The notes under the pieces were generated by a model. The model was not told the DNA's origin. It was given only the letters and a program-made list of their open reading frames with translations, and searched no databases. The translations under genes were made by a program, and so were the position numbers. A DNA stretch of 45,030 bases from Bryobacteraceae bacterium. Lineage in GTDB: Bacteria; Acidobacteriota; Terriglobia; Bryobacterales; Bryobacteraceae. The stretch is taken from contig JAIEPW010000035.1 in assembly GCA_019748195.1 (NCBI GenBank), forward strand, positions 1-45,030, in the 5' to 3' direction. Positions 11,367-20,125 of the stretch are shown piece by piece. The stretch's first letter is position 1, and each line of letters begins with the position of its first letter.

Positions 11367-12568
11367 ACTGCACCTCCGTCAGTCTTGACGCGCCACTGGC
11401 CGGTCAGCAGTTTCTGCATGAGACCGCGCTTTTGGCGGTTCAGGGCCGCTAGATACTTCTCTTCAGCGGCGATGGCGTTTTCTGCATCATCGAGAATCGT
11501 CGAGATTCGCCGTTGTAGGTCCAAAGGTGGTAATGGAACCATCAATTCCAAGAAGTCAGACTTGCTAAGAACGCGATTCCGGCCTGCGCCACCCGGAGAG
11601 ACAATTCCGAGGAGATACGTGAAACGAGCCATACGCAACATGTGCCGTAAGTAACGCGCATCTACTTTCTCGGTCTCCGGGACAAATACCGGGAATCGAT
11701 GAGAGACCAAGCACCCATCGTGGTCGCGAGGCACAAGGGCCACCGCTCCCTCCCATGCGAATGTGATGTTGACAATTATGTCTCCCGCTTTGGCGACATA
11801 TAGAGTGTCCATCTCGACGCTCTCTGGATTCTCTACGAACCGATCGAATGTCCCTTTTCCATGGCTGCGAATACTCAAGGCACGGTACCCCGATGTCGGC
11901 TTAGGAACGGGACGAGAAACCGGCTTCAAAAAGCTCTTTATTGCGCGCTGATTGTTGGACCAATCAATGAGGTAATCTCGCAACCCTAAATATTGCTTTT
12001 CTCGCATCTGGCTTAGTCGCAAGACGTTCTCAGCCGCTTCATCCCACGTCCGTAGGATCGCGATGAGCCTCTTCTGCTCTGCAAGCGGTGGAAGGATGAC
12101 GGGGAAGTTCTTCAGTTGGCTCGAGTTGATGCTCGCAAGATTCGTGCTCTGCTTGGACGCCGATTGAAAGTAGCGCTTCCCGTGTGGTGCCGCGGCAAGA
12201 TAGGCCAAGTAGTCGGGTACCAAGAGATCGGGGTTTGGCCGAACTGCAAAAACATGGTTCTGATGCAAGCAGTTCTGGACCTCCCCGCGCCAGACCGTGC
12301 CGCGCCCCAACTTGTCGAAATCCCCGCCCTCTGTAAAGAGAACGTCGCCAATCTTCAGCCTGTAGCGCTCTGCATCCTTCTCGTCAACGACCATAGTCTT
12401 GATCTCATTCAGGTCAAGATGGCCATCCTGCACGTTCGCGACGCGCAAATAGGGCAACGAAACGCTCCGAGATGTGATTCTTTTGCCTTTGGCGAGTCCC
12501 GTCTGAACATCGGCGATCCTCGATAGTCGGGTCGTTGACCAATCGGATGGGATGTGGGATCTATTCAT
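11363..12568 (-). CDS. hsdS: Type I specificity subunit HsdS (two target-recognition domains)
   Basis: A 401-residue subunit that sets the recognition sequence. Two tandem repeats are visible, each a target-recognition domain followed by a long helix. The first opens IPSDWSTTRLSRIADVQTG and reaches LPPLAEQKRLIAILRTWDEA. The second (about 200-400) ends LPPLDLQRRISTILDDAENA with a helix and QKLLTGQWRV, a classic HsdS ending. It starts inside the truncated RhuM remnant, 83 bases after the hsdM stop. Its stop overlaps the RuvC-like start by 4 bases. Confidence 0.95.
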   Translation of the reverse strand: MNRSHIPSDWSTTRLSRIADVQTGLAKGKRITSRSVSLPYLRVANVQDGHLDLNEIKTMVVDEKDAERYRLKIGDVLFTEGGDFDKLGRGTVWRGEVQNCLHQNHVFAVRPNPDLLVPDYLAYLAAAPHGKRYFQSASKQSTNLASINSSQLKNFPVILPPLAEQKRLIAILRTWDEAAENVLRLSQMREKQYLGLRDYLIDWSNNQRAIKSFLKPVSRPVPKPTSGYRALSIRSHGKGTFDRFVENPESVEMDTLYVAKAGDIIVNITFAWEGAVALVPRDHDGCLVSHRFPVFVPETEKVDARYLRHMLRMARFTYLLGIVSPGGAGRNRVLSKSDFLELMVPLPPLDLQRRISTILDDAENAIAAEEKYLAALNRQKRGLMQKLLTGQWRVKTDGGAV

Positions 12569-12665
12569 GATTTCCTCTTCGCGCCACCGTACCCCCTTCG
12601 GCTCGCAATTGAATCATGGCCCCGCCCTCCTCGGACGTGTAGAGGATCAGTTCACCGTTCGACAT
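12561..12665 (-). pseudogene. Truncated RhuM-family N-terminus between hsdM and hsdS
   Basis: In the gap between hsdM and hsdS a 34-codon frame reads MSNGELILYTSEEGGAMIQL and then RAEGGTV, the start of RhuM-family proteins, which often sit between hsdM and hsdS. After GGTV it departs into ARRGNHE and stops. The ATG lies inside the hsdM 3' end, and the stop lies beyond the hsdS ATG. The frame bridges the two genes and may keep translation coupled even though the RhuM function is lost. A deletion joined the RhuM start to the hsdS start. Confidence 0.75.
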
Positions 12666-14175
12666 GGATGCCCAACTCCTTCAGGTAACCGGTCATGCGA
12701 CTGCGTACTTCCGTAAGGTCGTTCTCCAATCGATTGATCTCCTTCTGTAGCCCTGCGACGTCGACCTCCTCTTCGGGTTCGAAGGTGTCCACGTACCGGG
12801 GAATGTTGAGGTTGTACTCGTTCTCCTGGATCTCCGCAGGGGAGGCGAGGTGCGAGTACTTGTCCAGTTCGGCGCGCGTGCGGTACGTGTCGATGACCTT
12901 TTGAATGTGCTCGTCGGTCATGAGGTTCTGCGTCTTACCCGGCGTGAACTCCTTACTAGAGTCGATGAAAAGGATGTCCTTGCGGGCCTCGTTCGAGCCG
13001 CCCTGCTCGCGAGAGCGGTCGAAGACCAGGATGGCGACAGGTATACCCGTGGTCGTGAAGAGATTGGCGGGCAGGCCGACTACAGCGTCGAGCAAATTCT
13101 CCTCGATGAGGGCCTGGCGGATCTTGCCTTCGCTGCCACCGCGGAAGAGGACACCATGTGGAACGATCACAGCCACCCGGCCACTCCGCGGCCGCGCTAT
13201 CTCGATCATGTGAGAGATGAATCCGTAGTCGCCTTTGGACTTCGGAGGAATGCCCCGCCAGAAGCGTTTGTGCTTGTCCTTTTCTGCGTTTTCCGCGCCC
13301 CACTTATCGAGTGAAAAAGGCGGATTGGCTACGACGACATCGAACTTCATCAAGCGGTCGCCTTCGATCAGGGACGGGCTGTTGAGCGTGTCGCACCACT
13401 CGATGCGGGCGGCGTCCTTGGAGTGAAGGAACATGTTCATGCGGGCCAGCGCCCACGTTGCGCCGTTAACCTCCTGACCGTAGAGCGCGTAGTTGTCCGA
13501 GCCGACCTCTTCGGCCGCGCGGATCAGCAACGAGCCGGAACCGCAGGCGGGATCGCAGATGGTGTTGCCGGGCGCCGGCCCCGCCAAACGCGCGAGGAGG
13601 CGCGAGACGGCGGCGGGCGTATAGAATTCACCGGCCTTCTTGCCCGCGTCGGAAGCGAAGCGTGAGATCAGATAGATGTAGCACTCGCCGATGATGTCTT
13701 CACTGACGCGCGAGGGACGAAGATCGAGTGCGGGCTTGGCAAAGTCCTCCAGCACGTTCTTGAGGCGGCGGTTCCGGTCTTTCACGCGGCCAAGATTCGA
13801 CTCGGAGTTGAAGTCGATATTGCGAAAGACCCCTTCGAGCTTGGCGCGGTTCTTGTCCTCGATCTTCTCGAGCGCGATATTGATGAGTTCGCCAATGTTC
13901 GCTTCATTCCGCTGGGCGTGGAGATCGTAGAAACTGCATCCCTCGGGAAGAATGAAGCGCTCACGCTCAAGGCGTCGGCGCATCCGTACATCGTCGTTTC
14001 CGTACTGCCGGCGATAGTTCGCGACGTGGTCATTCCAGAGGTCGGAGATGTACTTCAGGAACAGCATCACCAGGATGTAGTCCTTGTATTGTGCCGGGTC
14101 CACAGCTCCACGGAATGTGTCGCATGCCGCCCATGCTGCCTGATTGATTTGGCTCTGAGTGAGTTGATCGGTCAT
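12652..14175 (-). CDS. hsdM: Type I modification methylase HsdM
   Basis: A 507-residue adenine-N6 methyltransferase subunit. The HsdM N-terminal helical domain (1-150) precedes the catalytic domain with SAM motif DPACGSG (208-214) and motif IV NPPF (284-287). FYTPAAVSRLLA comes just before motif I, as in the family. The C-terminus (EINRLENDLTEVRSRMTGYL) is a coiled coil for HsdS contact. With HsdS it methylates the host site and forms the core to which HsdR binds. It overlaps the half-HsdS stop by 4 bases. Confidence 0.96.
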   Translation of the reverse strand: MTDQLTQSQINQAAWAACDTFRGAVDPAQYKDYILVMLFLKYISDLWNDHVANYRRQYGNDDVRMRRRLERERFILPEGCSFYDLHAQRNEANIGELINIALEKIEDKNRAKLEGVFRNIDFNSESNLGRVKDRNRRLKNVLEDFAKPALDLRPSRVSEDIIGECYIYLISRFASDAGKKAGEFYTPAAVSRLLARLAGPAPGNTICDPACGSGSLLIRAAEEVGSDNYALYGQEVNGATWALARMNMFLHSKDAARIEWCDTLNSPSLIEGDRLMKFDVVVANPPFSLDKWGAENAEKDKHKRFWRGIPPKSKGDYGFISHMIEIARPRSGRVAVIVPHGVLFRGGSEGKIRQALIEENLLDAVVGLPANLFTTTGIPVAILVFDRSREQGGSNEARKDILFIDSSKEFTPGKTQNLMTDEHIQKVIDTYRTRAELDKYSHLASPAEIQENEYNLNIPRYVDTFEPEEEVDVAGLQKEINRLENDLTEVRSRMTGYLKELGIHVER

Positions 14176-14777
14176 TTCTTTATCGTTTCCTTTCGGGTAG
14201 CTGCAGCGCGTTTCGAAGCGCGCTCTACGAGCATTCGGCGAATCAGTTCGTGCCGCTTGAGCGAGAGTTGGTCTGCGAGATCGCGCTCCTGCTCGGCCAG
14301 AGCGGCAATTTGCAGAATTCTTTCCTGCGTATCGAGGCCGGGAACTGCGATTTCCAAGTTCTCAAGGCTGGAGCGGGAGACCATCCGCAGGCTAGTACCC
14401 TGCGCACTCTCCTCGAAGTAGCGCTGGGCCGGTTCCTGATTAATGGCCCAGGCCAGATAGGCGCCGGAGAGGACTTGCGGATCAGGTCGAAGAATCATCA
14501 GCGGCAAGACCGCTAGCGCCGGCAGCGGGAGAGGTGTATCGATCACCGCCGCAGACATGCTCGCGCTGCGGGAGCGAAACACGACATCCCCAGCGCCGAC
14601 CAGATACTTCTCCGGTATAGGGTCAAGGTAGATGCGCGTTAAGTTGTTGAAATTAATAGTTCCGTTGGCAGCTACATCCCGCAATTGCAGCGCTAAGATG
14701 TTGCCGTGCTCAGCGGGATCCAATCTTCCGCGGGCGGTAAAGCCGGTCTGGATCGTGCATGCCCGGGCCAGCCTCAT
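14172..14777 (-). CDS. Half-length HsdS-like specificity protein (single TRD)
   Basis: A 201-residue protein with one target-recognition domain (MRLARACTIQTGFTARG, then LALQLRDV, GDVVFRSR and YLAWAINQEPAQRYFEESAQ) and one conserved helix (VPGLDTQERILQIAALAEQE). It ends in a basic tail. Full HsdS has two such units; half subunits can dimerise and give a symmetric recognition site. Being the first gene of the operon, with a full HsdS downstream, it could give the methylase a second specificity. The start follows the promoter by about 20 bases. It could also be an old duplicated fragment, but it shows no internal break. Confidence 0.75.
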   Translation of the reverse strand: MRLARACTIQTGFTARGRLDPAEHGNILALQLRDVAANGTINFNNLTRIYLDPIPEKYLVGAGDVVFRSRSASMSAAVIDTPLPLPALAVLPLMILRPDPQVLSGAYLAWAINQEPAQRYFEESAQGTSLRMVSRSSLENLEIAVPGLDTQERILQIAALAEQERDLADQLSLKRHELIRRMLVERASKRAAATRKETIKK

Positions 14778-14803
14778 AAGATGCTCAGTAGCTCCACGTA
14801 CAG

Positions 14804-14833
14804 ATCATATTCCACCGCATAATCGCGTGTCAA
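14804..14833 (-). promoter_or_regulatory. Strong sigma70-like promoter of the hsd operon
   Basis: On the minus strand TTGACA (14828-14833, 6/6) and TATGAT (14804-14809, 5/6) are spaced 18 bases. Transcription would begin near 14797, only about 20 bases before the half-HsdS ATG at 14777. It is the only clear promoter upstream of the nine-gene minus-strand run. Confidence 0.75.
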
Positions 14834-15061
14834 CAGAAAAAACTCTGTAGCCGTGTGTACAGACGTTCTGCTACGCTTATTTGCAGCGCAGGTCTGCTCG
14901 TTGACCGGGACTGATCTGCGCTGTGCAGGAGATCGTCGCTCAGGTGCCCTGCCGGCTGCGGTTCCTTCCGTGGACGAACAGGGCCGTTGATAAATGACGT
15001 GTTTCCGGCGCAAAGCAAGCACCAGGAACGCAGAGTAGAAGGAGGAGCCGCCAAGGTCAAT

Positions 15062-16228
15062 ATGCGGATCGAATACAATCCACGCAAATTCTTGCTTCTC
15101 ATTCCGATCGCGATGCTACGGCAGTACTTCGAGCGGCGGGGTATGCTTGGCGATCTGGCGTGGGATGAGCTGAACGATAAGGACCACGAGGTCGTCTACG
15201 CCGCATGGCAAGCGCTGCCGCAGCGATCACGGGACTCGGTCGGAGTCGACTTCCAAAATGTTGCGGGGCTCGCGACCAAGCAGGGAATCCAGATCATCAT
15301 CGAAGAGGGAAAGTTCCACGGTGTGGACTTGGTGCCTGAGCTCGTGGTCCACCGAAGCCACAGTGAGAAGGCTTTCCATGTCCTGCTCAATCACCCGCGA
15401 GTCTTCCGCGTTGCCAGCCAGTTCAACTACGCTGACAACCTCACCCGCTACTGGCATCCTCGCCACGATTTGCCGGCAAAGCCGCCGAACCTCGGCCAAG
15501 AAGCGCGGACGGCACTGAAGCAGGCCGTCTCCGATTACTACGTTCAGAATCAGGGACGCGGCCAGTACAGCGATCTCGACGTGTACCTCCGGCACGACAC
15601 CGTCCACTACTTCATGGTGTACCTATCGGATTATCCGGACACCTTCGTCGGCTACAACGACGACGGCGCACTGGACCGTCACCCCCAGACGCCAGCGTTT
15701 GACGTTGTCTTTCGGTACGACGAGAGTTGTGGGCATCTGGACCTCTATGCCGAGGGTCCGCGGCAACTTCGGCGCGATCTGGAGGCCATCTTCGGAAAAA
15801 CTGCTCTTGCAGAAGACCTCTCACTGGAGCCGCCGCCTGGCGCGGCTTTCAAACTCGACCATCTGAAGGACCCGACATTTGAATTCGCCACAGAGGCCGC
15901 AGATGGCATATTCAATGTGCAGGTTCGCACCATGCAGTTGTCGGTGCCGGATAAGAAGTCCGGGCGGATCACTTTTGAATTGCTGCCGTATTCGAACGGC
16001 GGCAACATCCACGATCTGATCGCCGACGCACTGAACCAGGTCAACTGGCAAATGGAGGACCTCCGGGTTGATCAGGTTAGGTTGAAGGTTACTTTCCTCC
16101 ATGGGAAGCCACGCGCCAAGACGGTGACGTTCAACATCTCGCCGTATTCTTGTCCGCTGAAAGACCATGTGCCAGAGCACGTCACGATCCGGCGCTGCCT
16201 CAAGAAATGGCAGATCGAAAGTGAGTGA
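15062..16228 (+). CDS. Hypothetical protein, first of an unrecognised two-gene unit
   Basis: A 388-residue soluble protein from the internal ATG at 15062 (MRIEYNPRKFLLLIPI), preceded by GGAGGAG about 17 bases upstream. A start 25 codons earlier is possible. I recognise no domain. The N-terminal part is helical (LRQYFERRGMLGDLAWDEL); the middle is rich in aromatic and His residues (SQFNYADNLTRYWHPRHD, YLRHDTVHYFMVYLSDYPDT); the C-terminus is beta-rich (ITFELLPYSNGGNIHDLIAD). No membrane segment is seen. It is divergent from the hsd operon, and the next gene overlaps its end by 8 bases, so the two are probably made together. Confidence 0.7.
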   Translation: MRIEYNPRKFLLLIPIAMLRQYFERRGMLGDLAWDELNDKDHEVVYAAWQALPQRSRDSVGVDFQNVAGLATKQGIQIIIEEGKFHGVDLVPELVVHRSHSEKAFHVLLNHPRVFRVASQFNYADNLTRYWHPRHDLPAKPPNLGQEARTALKQAVSDYYVQNQGRGQYSDLDVYLRHDTVHYFMVYLSDYPDTFVGYNDDGALDRHPQTPAFDVVFRYDESCGHLDLYAEGPRQLRRDLEAIFGKTALAEDLSLEPPPGAAFKLDHLKDPTFEFATEAADGIFNVQVRTMQLSVPDKKSGRITFELLPYSNGGNIHDLIADALNQVNWQMEDLRVDQVRLKVTFLHGKPRAKTVTFNISPYSCPLKDHVPEHVTIRRCLKKWQIESE

Positions 16229-17141
16229 AGCACTCGATCTGGTCTGGCGGCGTGCAGATGTCCAGGGGCACGTGATCTCCCAGGCCGAACTTGCGGTCTG
16301 GCCGTCTGGCGACCGCGAGACGATTATCGACCTCGGTCTCATTCGCCGAACCACTGATGCCACGGCACTGATTTGCGAGGACTGCGGCGAGCCTCATTCT
16401 GCCGAGATTGTTCGGGACGCGCGGCGCCCGGAATTGCCGTACTACTTATGCCCCAGAATCGGGCGTGTTCCCGTCGCGGAGGAGGCAACGCATCAGTGGG
16501 AGGTAGACTTCGACGGCCTGGCGGCTCTGATACGGAAGGCTCTCGGGCTAGGCGGAAAAGCCTCTATGCTCACACCGTCGCGGATTTGGTTACTCGGTCG
16601 GCAACAGCACGCTGGGGGCTTCTGGGAACTATTTCTGGTACGCGGCATATGCTGGCCGGATGGAGTTGGCTTGCTGGATCAGTGCCTGCGCCTGCAGCAA
16701 TCGCCGGCACCAGTCCTGCTGGCCCCGCGGCGAGTGCCGTCGGCTGAGATCCTCGGCAAGAGGTCGTGGGCGATTCGCTCTCTTTCCGAGGTGGCCAGCA
16801 TTGACGAGTCAAAGCTGGCGATGGACGATCAGGTCCTGATTGCTGCTGGTGCGACGGTGTTGCTCGGGGCGTCATCGTCGCGTTCCGGCTCCACGGCCAA
16901 GCGGCTACCCCGATCTATCGGAACTCCGGAGGCTGTGGCCGCCGCCATCAAGTACATGGAATCCAAGGGGCTCACGGAAACCCAGTTTGGAAATCAGTTT
17001 CAGAGCACCGACAGAACCGTGCGCAGTTTTCGCAAATCCGGGAAGATGCGGCGGTCCACTTTCGAAGCGATGGCCAAGAGCATGGGACTCACAATTGAGG
17101 AACTTCTCCGCGGCGAATTGGCGAAATCTGATCGCCGCTAG
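16221..17141 (+). CDS. Hypothetical protein with Cys pair and C-terminal XRE-like HTH
   Basis: A 306-residue protein starting at GTG (16221), inside the preceding gene's stop region, which implies coupled translation. The N-terminal third holds ICEDCGEPH, with a later LCP that may complete a metal site. The middle is unrecognised (RIWLLGRQQHAGGFWELFLV). The last 65 residues (AAAIKYMESKGLTETQFGNQ, then a turn and SFRKSGKMRRSTFEAMAKSM) resemble an XRE-type helix-turn-helix. It may be a regulator or DNA-targeting partner of the upstream protein. No family name can be given. Confidence 0.65.
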   Translation: MSEALDLVWRRADVQGHVISQAELAVWPSGDRETIIDLGLIRRTTDATALICEDCGEPHSAEIVRDARRPELPYYLCPRIGRVPVAEEATHQWEVDFDGLAALIRKALGLGGKASMLTPSRIWLLGRQQHAGGFWELFLVRGICWPDGVGLLDQCLRLQQSPAPVLLAPRRVPSAEILGKRSWAIRSLSEVASIDESKLAMDDQVLIAAGATVLLGASSSRSGSTAKRLPRSIGTPEAVAAAIKYMESKGLTETQFGNQFQSTDRTVRSFRKSGKMRRSTFEAMAKSMGLTIEELLRGELAKSDRR

Positions 17142-17251
17142 CCTTCCAGTTTTCTTCCAGATCACTTCCGCCTAAGTTCGTATCAGGAAAAAGCTATCTC
17201 GGGCATTCTCGATGCAGAGGTTGCGGGAAACACGCCGCAGCAAGCATCGAG

Positions 17252-17467
17252 ATGAAGCTCAACACACAACAGCGACTCCTTAACGAACACGAGGTAGCGG
17301 ACTCCTGCTCGATCAGTGTCTTAACGCTGCGGAAGTGGCGCAGCCAGAGGCGCGGCCCTCAGTACGTGAAGATCGGCGCGCTGGTTCGCTACCGCCCGGA
17401 GGATGTTGACTCCTGGATTGCCGCTCAGAAGGCCCCCTCGGGTGAATCCTGCGGGGTGGCGCAATGA
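17252..17467 (+). CDS. AlpA/excisionase-like MerR-fold DNA-binding protein
   Basis: A 71-residue helix-turn-helix protein of the excisionase/AlpA (HTH_17) type: LLNEHEVADSCSISVLTLRK, then RRGPQYVKIGALVRYRPEDV and SWIAAQK. Such proteins bind DNA to regulate early phage genes or bend att DNA for excision. It is the first gene of the prophage block and overlaps the next gene by 4 bases. The 110 bases upstream hold no clear promoter match. Confidence 0.85.
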   Translation: MKLNTQQRLLNEHEVADSCSISVLTLRKWRSQRRGPQYVKIGALVRYRPEDVDSWIAAQKAPSGESCGVAQ

Positions 17468-17799
17468 AGCAGCCGGTGACGGTGCAGGATCTGCTGCCAA
17501 GCGAGGCAGCATTCGTGGCCGTGCTGCATGCTCTCGGCTTCGGGCGCTTTGAGTATCTGCAAATCCGCGGTGGCGAACTGGTACTCGACCCTTGGCCCGT
17601 GATGGTCCGGGACATCAAGTTCGCCGCCGGCCAGCACACGGGCAAGCCTGCCGAGCCCAATTCAGACCTCCGGCCGCAGGTCGCCGAGTTCTTCGCCTAC
17701 GTGCGCGAGGTCGAATCGGGCGAGATCCGCGAACTCGAGGTTCGGCACGGGCTGCCGTTCTCTATGGAGATCGAGCTTCCTGGAGGGCGCCGTGGCTGA
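17464..17799 (+). CDS. Hypothetical early phage protein
   Basis: A 111-residue acidic protein with no recognised domain (MKQPVTVQDLLPSEAAFVAV; later VREVESGEIRELEVRHGLPF). It overlaps the AlpA-like gene by 4 bases and the sigma-like gene by 8, which supports translation as part of the early operon. Confidence 0.6.
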   Translation: MKQPVTVQDLLPSEAAFVAVLHALGFGRFEYLQIRGGELVLDPWPVMVRDIKFAAGQHTGKPAEPNSDLRPQVAEFFAYVREVESGEIRELEVRHGLPFSMEIELPGGRRG

Positions 17800-18310
17800 T
17801 CTCACTCTTGACCAGGCGCTGCCCACCGTCCAACATCTCGCCGATCGCAAAGCGAGCGCATTCGTTCGGCGTTGTGGCATCGCACCTGACGAGCGGGAGG
17901 ATGTCCGCAGTCAACTGGTGCTTTCCTTCCTGCTTCGCTGGCCCAAGTACGACGGCGAGCGCGCATCCGTCCAGACCTTCGCCTCGCGGGTGATGGACAA
18001 AGAACTCACGTCGATCCTCCGGTACCGCCTCGCGCCCTCCCGCCGGGAACAAGAAATTCCGGCACCGGGGCCGAGCTTGCCGGCGGCGGCGCGCGGAGGC
18101 TTCCGGGTTGACGTTGAGCGAGCGCTTATCGAACTGCCCGCCGCCGTTCAGGAAACCGCCCTCGCCCTGTTCTGGTGCTCGACAGTGGAGGCTGCCGAGG
18201 AACTGGGCTGCTCCCGTCAGATCATCCATCTTCGAAAGAGGCAGATCCGCGCTGCACTGGAGTCCGCTGGGATCGGCCCCCAATATTTCGCGGCGGGAGG
18301 TGCGCTGTGA
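17792..18310 (+). CDS. Phage sigma-70-like factor
   Basis: A 172-residue protein from GTG (17792) with GGAGGG upstream. The N-terminal part resembles sigma region 2 (ADRKASAFVRRCGIAPDERE, then QTFASRVMDKEL). The C-terminal part resembles region 4: LPAAVQETALALFWCSTVEA, then EELGCSRQIIHLRKRQIRAA as the helix-turn-helix. A linker rich in Pro/Ala joins them. Small sigma-like proteins occur in early modules of phages of this type; a role in switching on phage genes is likely but not shown. Confidence 0.65.
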   Translation: MADLTLDQALPTVQHLADRKASAFVRRCGIAPDEREDVRSQLVLSFLLRWPKYDGERASVQTFASRVMDKELTSILRYRLAPSRREQEIPAPGPSLPAAARGGFRVDVERALIELPAAVQETALALFWCSTVEAAEELGCSRQIIHLRKRQIRAALESAGIGPQYFAAGGAL

Positions 18311-19317
18311 CGACCCACCCGAAGGTTTCTACCTACTCCATGTGGTCGCTTTTCCGGAATTGCCGGAAGGCGTGCGAATACCGATACGAGTTGGGGCTCA
18401 CTCCGCGTGAAAAGGATCCGAACCTCAGCTTCGGATCGCTCATCCACGACGCCTTGCAGACCTGGCACAGCACTCGGGATCTGACGGCGGTCCTTGAACT
18501 GATCGACCGCGCCTGCGGCACGCGCGCCAGTGACGAAGGTGTTCGGCGAGACTGGCATCTTGCTCGCGCAATGATGACCGGCTACGCCGGGCGCTACCCA
18601 ACCGAGGATTTTACGGTGGTCGCCCTGGAGAAGACCTTCGAGGGTCCGATCACCAACCCGGCCACCGGCGCGGCGTCCCGCAGCTTCGTCCTCGCCGGGA
18701 AGGTGGACGGCATCGTCCGGATCGACGGGGACCACTACATCCTGGAACACAAGACCGCTGCGACTATCGATGCCGACTACCTCGAGCGCCTCTGGACCGA
18801 CTTCCAGATCGCCATCTACTCCCATTACGTCGAGCAGTCGCTGGGGATTCCGATTACCGGCGTGATCTACAACGTCCTGGGGAAGGCGCGCCTCCAGCAA
18901 GGCAAGGGAGAGACGGAAGAAGAATACCAGGTGCGGCGCGCGGATCTGATCGCAAAATCGAAGACCGGCACCACAACCGCGAAGCGCAAGCTCCCGGAGT
19001 CGGACGACGAGTTTCAAACTAGGCTCATCGAGAAGTACGCCGACCCGGCGATGTTCCACCGCGAGATGCTCTATCTGTCGCGGGATCGCTTCGCCGTGCT
19101 GCGGGCGGAGCTTTGGGAACTGACCCAGGCATTTCTCGATGCGCGCCGGCGCAACGTGTTCTACCAGAACACGGCGTTCTGCTTCCACCACAACCGGCCC
19201 TGTGCCTACTTCCCGATCTGCCGTTCCAACGGCAATCCGAACGTGATCGACAACCTCTACACCATCACGCCGCCACACGAGGAACTCCGCGCGGCGGCCA
19301 ACGAACCAGCTTTCTGA
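18307..19317 (+). CDS. RecB/Cas4-like PD-(D/E)XK exonuclease
   Basis: A 336-residue nuclease from GTG (18307), overlapping the sigma-like stop by 4 bases. The start region has a conserved phage-type TYSMWSLFRNCRKACEYRYE with LSFGSLIHDALQ. The core is GKVDGIVRIDG then YILEHKTA, giving the Asp and Glu-x-Lys of the PDDEXK_1 fold. A cysteine cluster near the C-terminus (CFHHNRPCAYFPIC) could hold an iron-sulfur or zinc site, as in Cas4-like nucleases. It probably resects phage DNA ends for recombination together with the next gene. Confidence 0.85.
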   Translation: MTTHPKVSTYSMWSLFRNCRKACEYRYELGLTPREKDPNLSFGSLIHDALQTWHSTRDLTAVLELIDRACGTRASDEGVRRDWHLARAMMTGYAGRYPTEDFTVVALEKTFEGPITNPATGAASRSFVLAGKVDGIVRIDGDHYILEHKTAATIDADYLERLWTDFQIAIYSHYVEQSLGIPITGVIYNVLGKARLQQGKGETEEEYQVRRADLIAKSKTGTTTAKRKLPESDDEFQTRLIEKYADPAMFHREMLYLSRDRFAVLRAELWELTQAFLDARRRNVFYQNTAFCFHHNRPCAYFPICRSNGNPNVIDNLYTITPPHEELRAAANEPAF

Positions 19318-19327
19318 AAGGACACTG

Positions 19328-20095
19328 ATGCCTCTACTACCGACCACGAAAACCGCACCCAAGAACAGCTTGGCCGACCTGACAGTGCTCGTTTACGGCC
19401 AGACCAAGATCGGCAAGACGACCCTCTGCTCCCAGGCCGAAGGCGCCCTCTTCTTGGCTACCGAGCCGGGATTGAATGCTCTGGACGTCTACCAGGTCCC
19501 GATCCTGAGTTGGGACGATCTGCTCAACGCCTGCGCCGAGATCAGCGAAGGCAATCACCCGTTCAAGACAGTTGTGATCGACACGATCGACAACGCCTAC
19601 AAGTTCTGCGTCGATTACATCCTCCGCAAGTTCAAGGTTGAGCACGAGTCCGACCTCGCCTACGGCAAGGGCTACGCGATTGTGAACAACGAGTTCCAGC
19701 GGGTGCTCACCAAGCTCGCCTTCCTGCCCTGCGGGTTGTTCCTGATCTCCCACGCGAAGGAGATGGAGATGGACTCGCGCACCGGCAAGTACACGCGCGT
19801 CGTGCCGACCCTGCCGGACAAGGCTCGCAAGATCGTGCTAGGCATGGCCGACATGGTGTTGTTCTGCGACCTCGACGTGCAGACCGGCGGTGATGGCGAA
19901 CCCCGGGTGCGCCGCGTGATCCGCACCAAACCGAGCCTCTACTACGAAGCCGGCGACCGCACCGGGCGTCTGCCCGAGACTCTCGACCTCGACTTCCCCA
20001 GCTTCCTCGAAGCATTCAATGCGGCGACCGCCGCGAAGTCCGCCACCAAGCCGCAGTCCGCGGGCAAGCCCGCTCCGGCCGCGGCAAGCAAGTAG
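19328..20095 (+). CDS. Sak4-like RecA-fold ATPase (AAA_24)
   Basis: A 255-residue ATPase with Walker A YGQTKIGKTT (about 23-32), Walker B-like VVIDTIDN and a LFLISHAKEMEM segment, the layout of phage AAA_24/Sak4 single-strand annealing ATPases. The last 30 residues are Ala/Lys/Pro-rich and probably flexible. It lies between the RecB-like nuclease and the DUF669 protein, the usual place for a phage recombination mediator. Confidence 0.85.
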   Translation: MPLLPTTKTAPKNSLADLTVLVYGQTKIGKTTLCSQAEGALFLATEPGLNALDVYQVPILSWDDLLNACAEISEGNHPFKTVVIDTIDNAYKFCVDYILRKFKVEHESDLAYGKGYAIVNNEFQRVLTKLAFLPCGLFLISHAKEMEMDSRTGKYTRVVPTLPDKARKIVLGMADMVLFCDLDVQTGGDGEPRVRRVIRTKPSLYYEAGDRTGRLPETLDLDFPSFLEAFNAATAAKSATKPQSAGKPAPAAASK

Positions 20096-20125
20096 TCAAA
20101 TTCCAAGGAATAAGGAGAACACCCC

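Noticed and set aside
14774-15022. 82-codon minus-strand frame overlapping the half-HsdS start
   Set aside because: It covers the strong TTGACA/TATGAT promoter, has no ribosome site and gives an Arg/Ser/Thr-rich product with no pattern. It is read best as promoter DNA.
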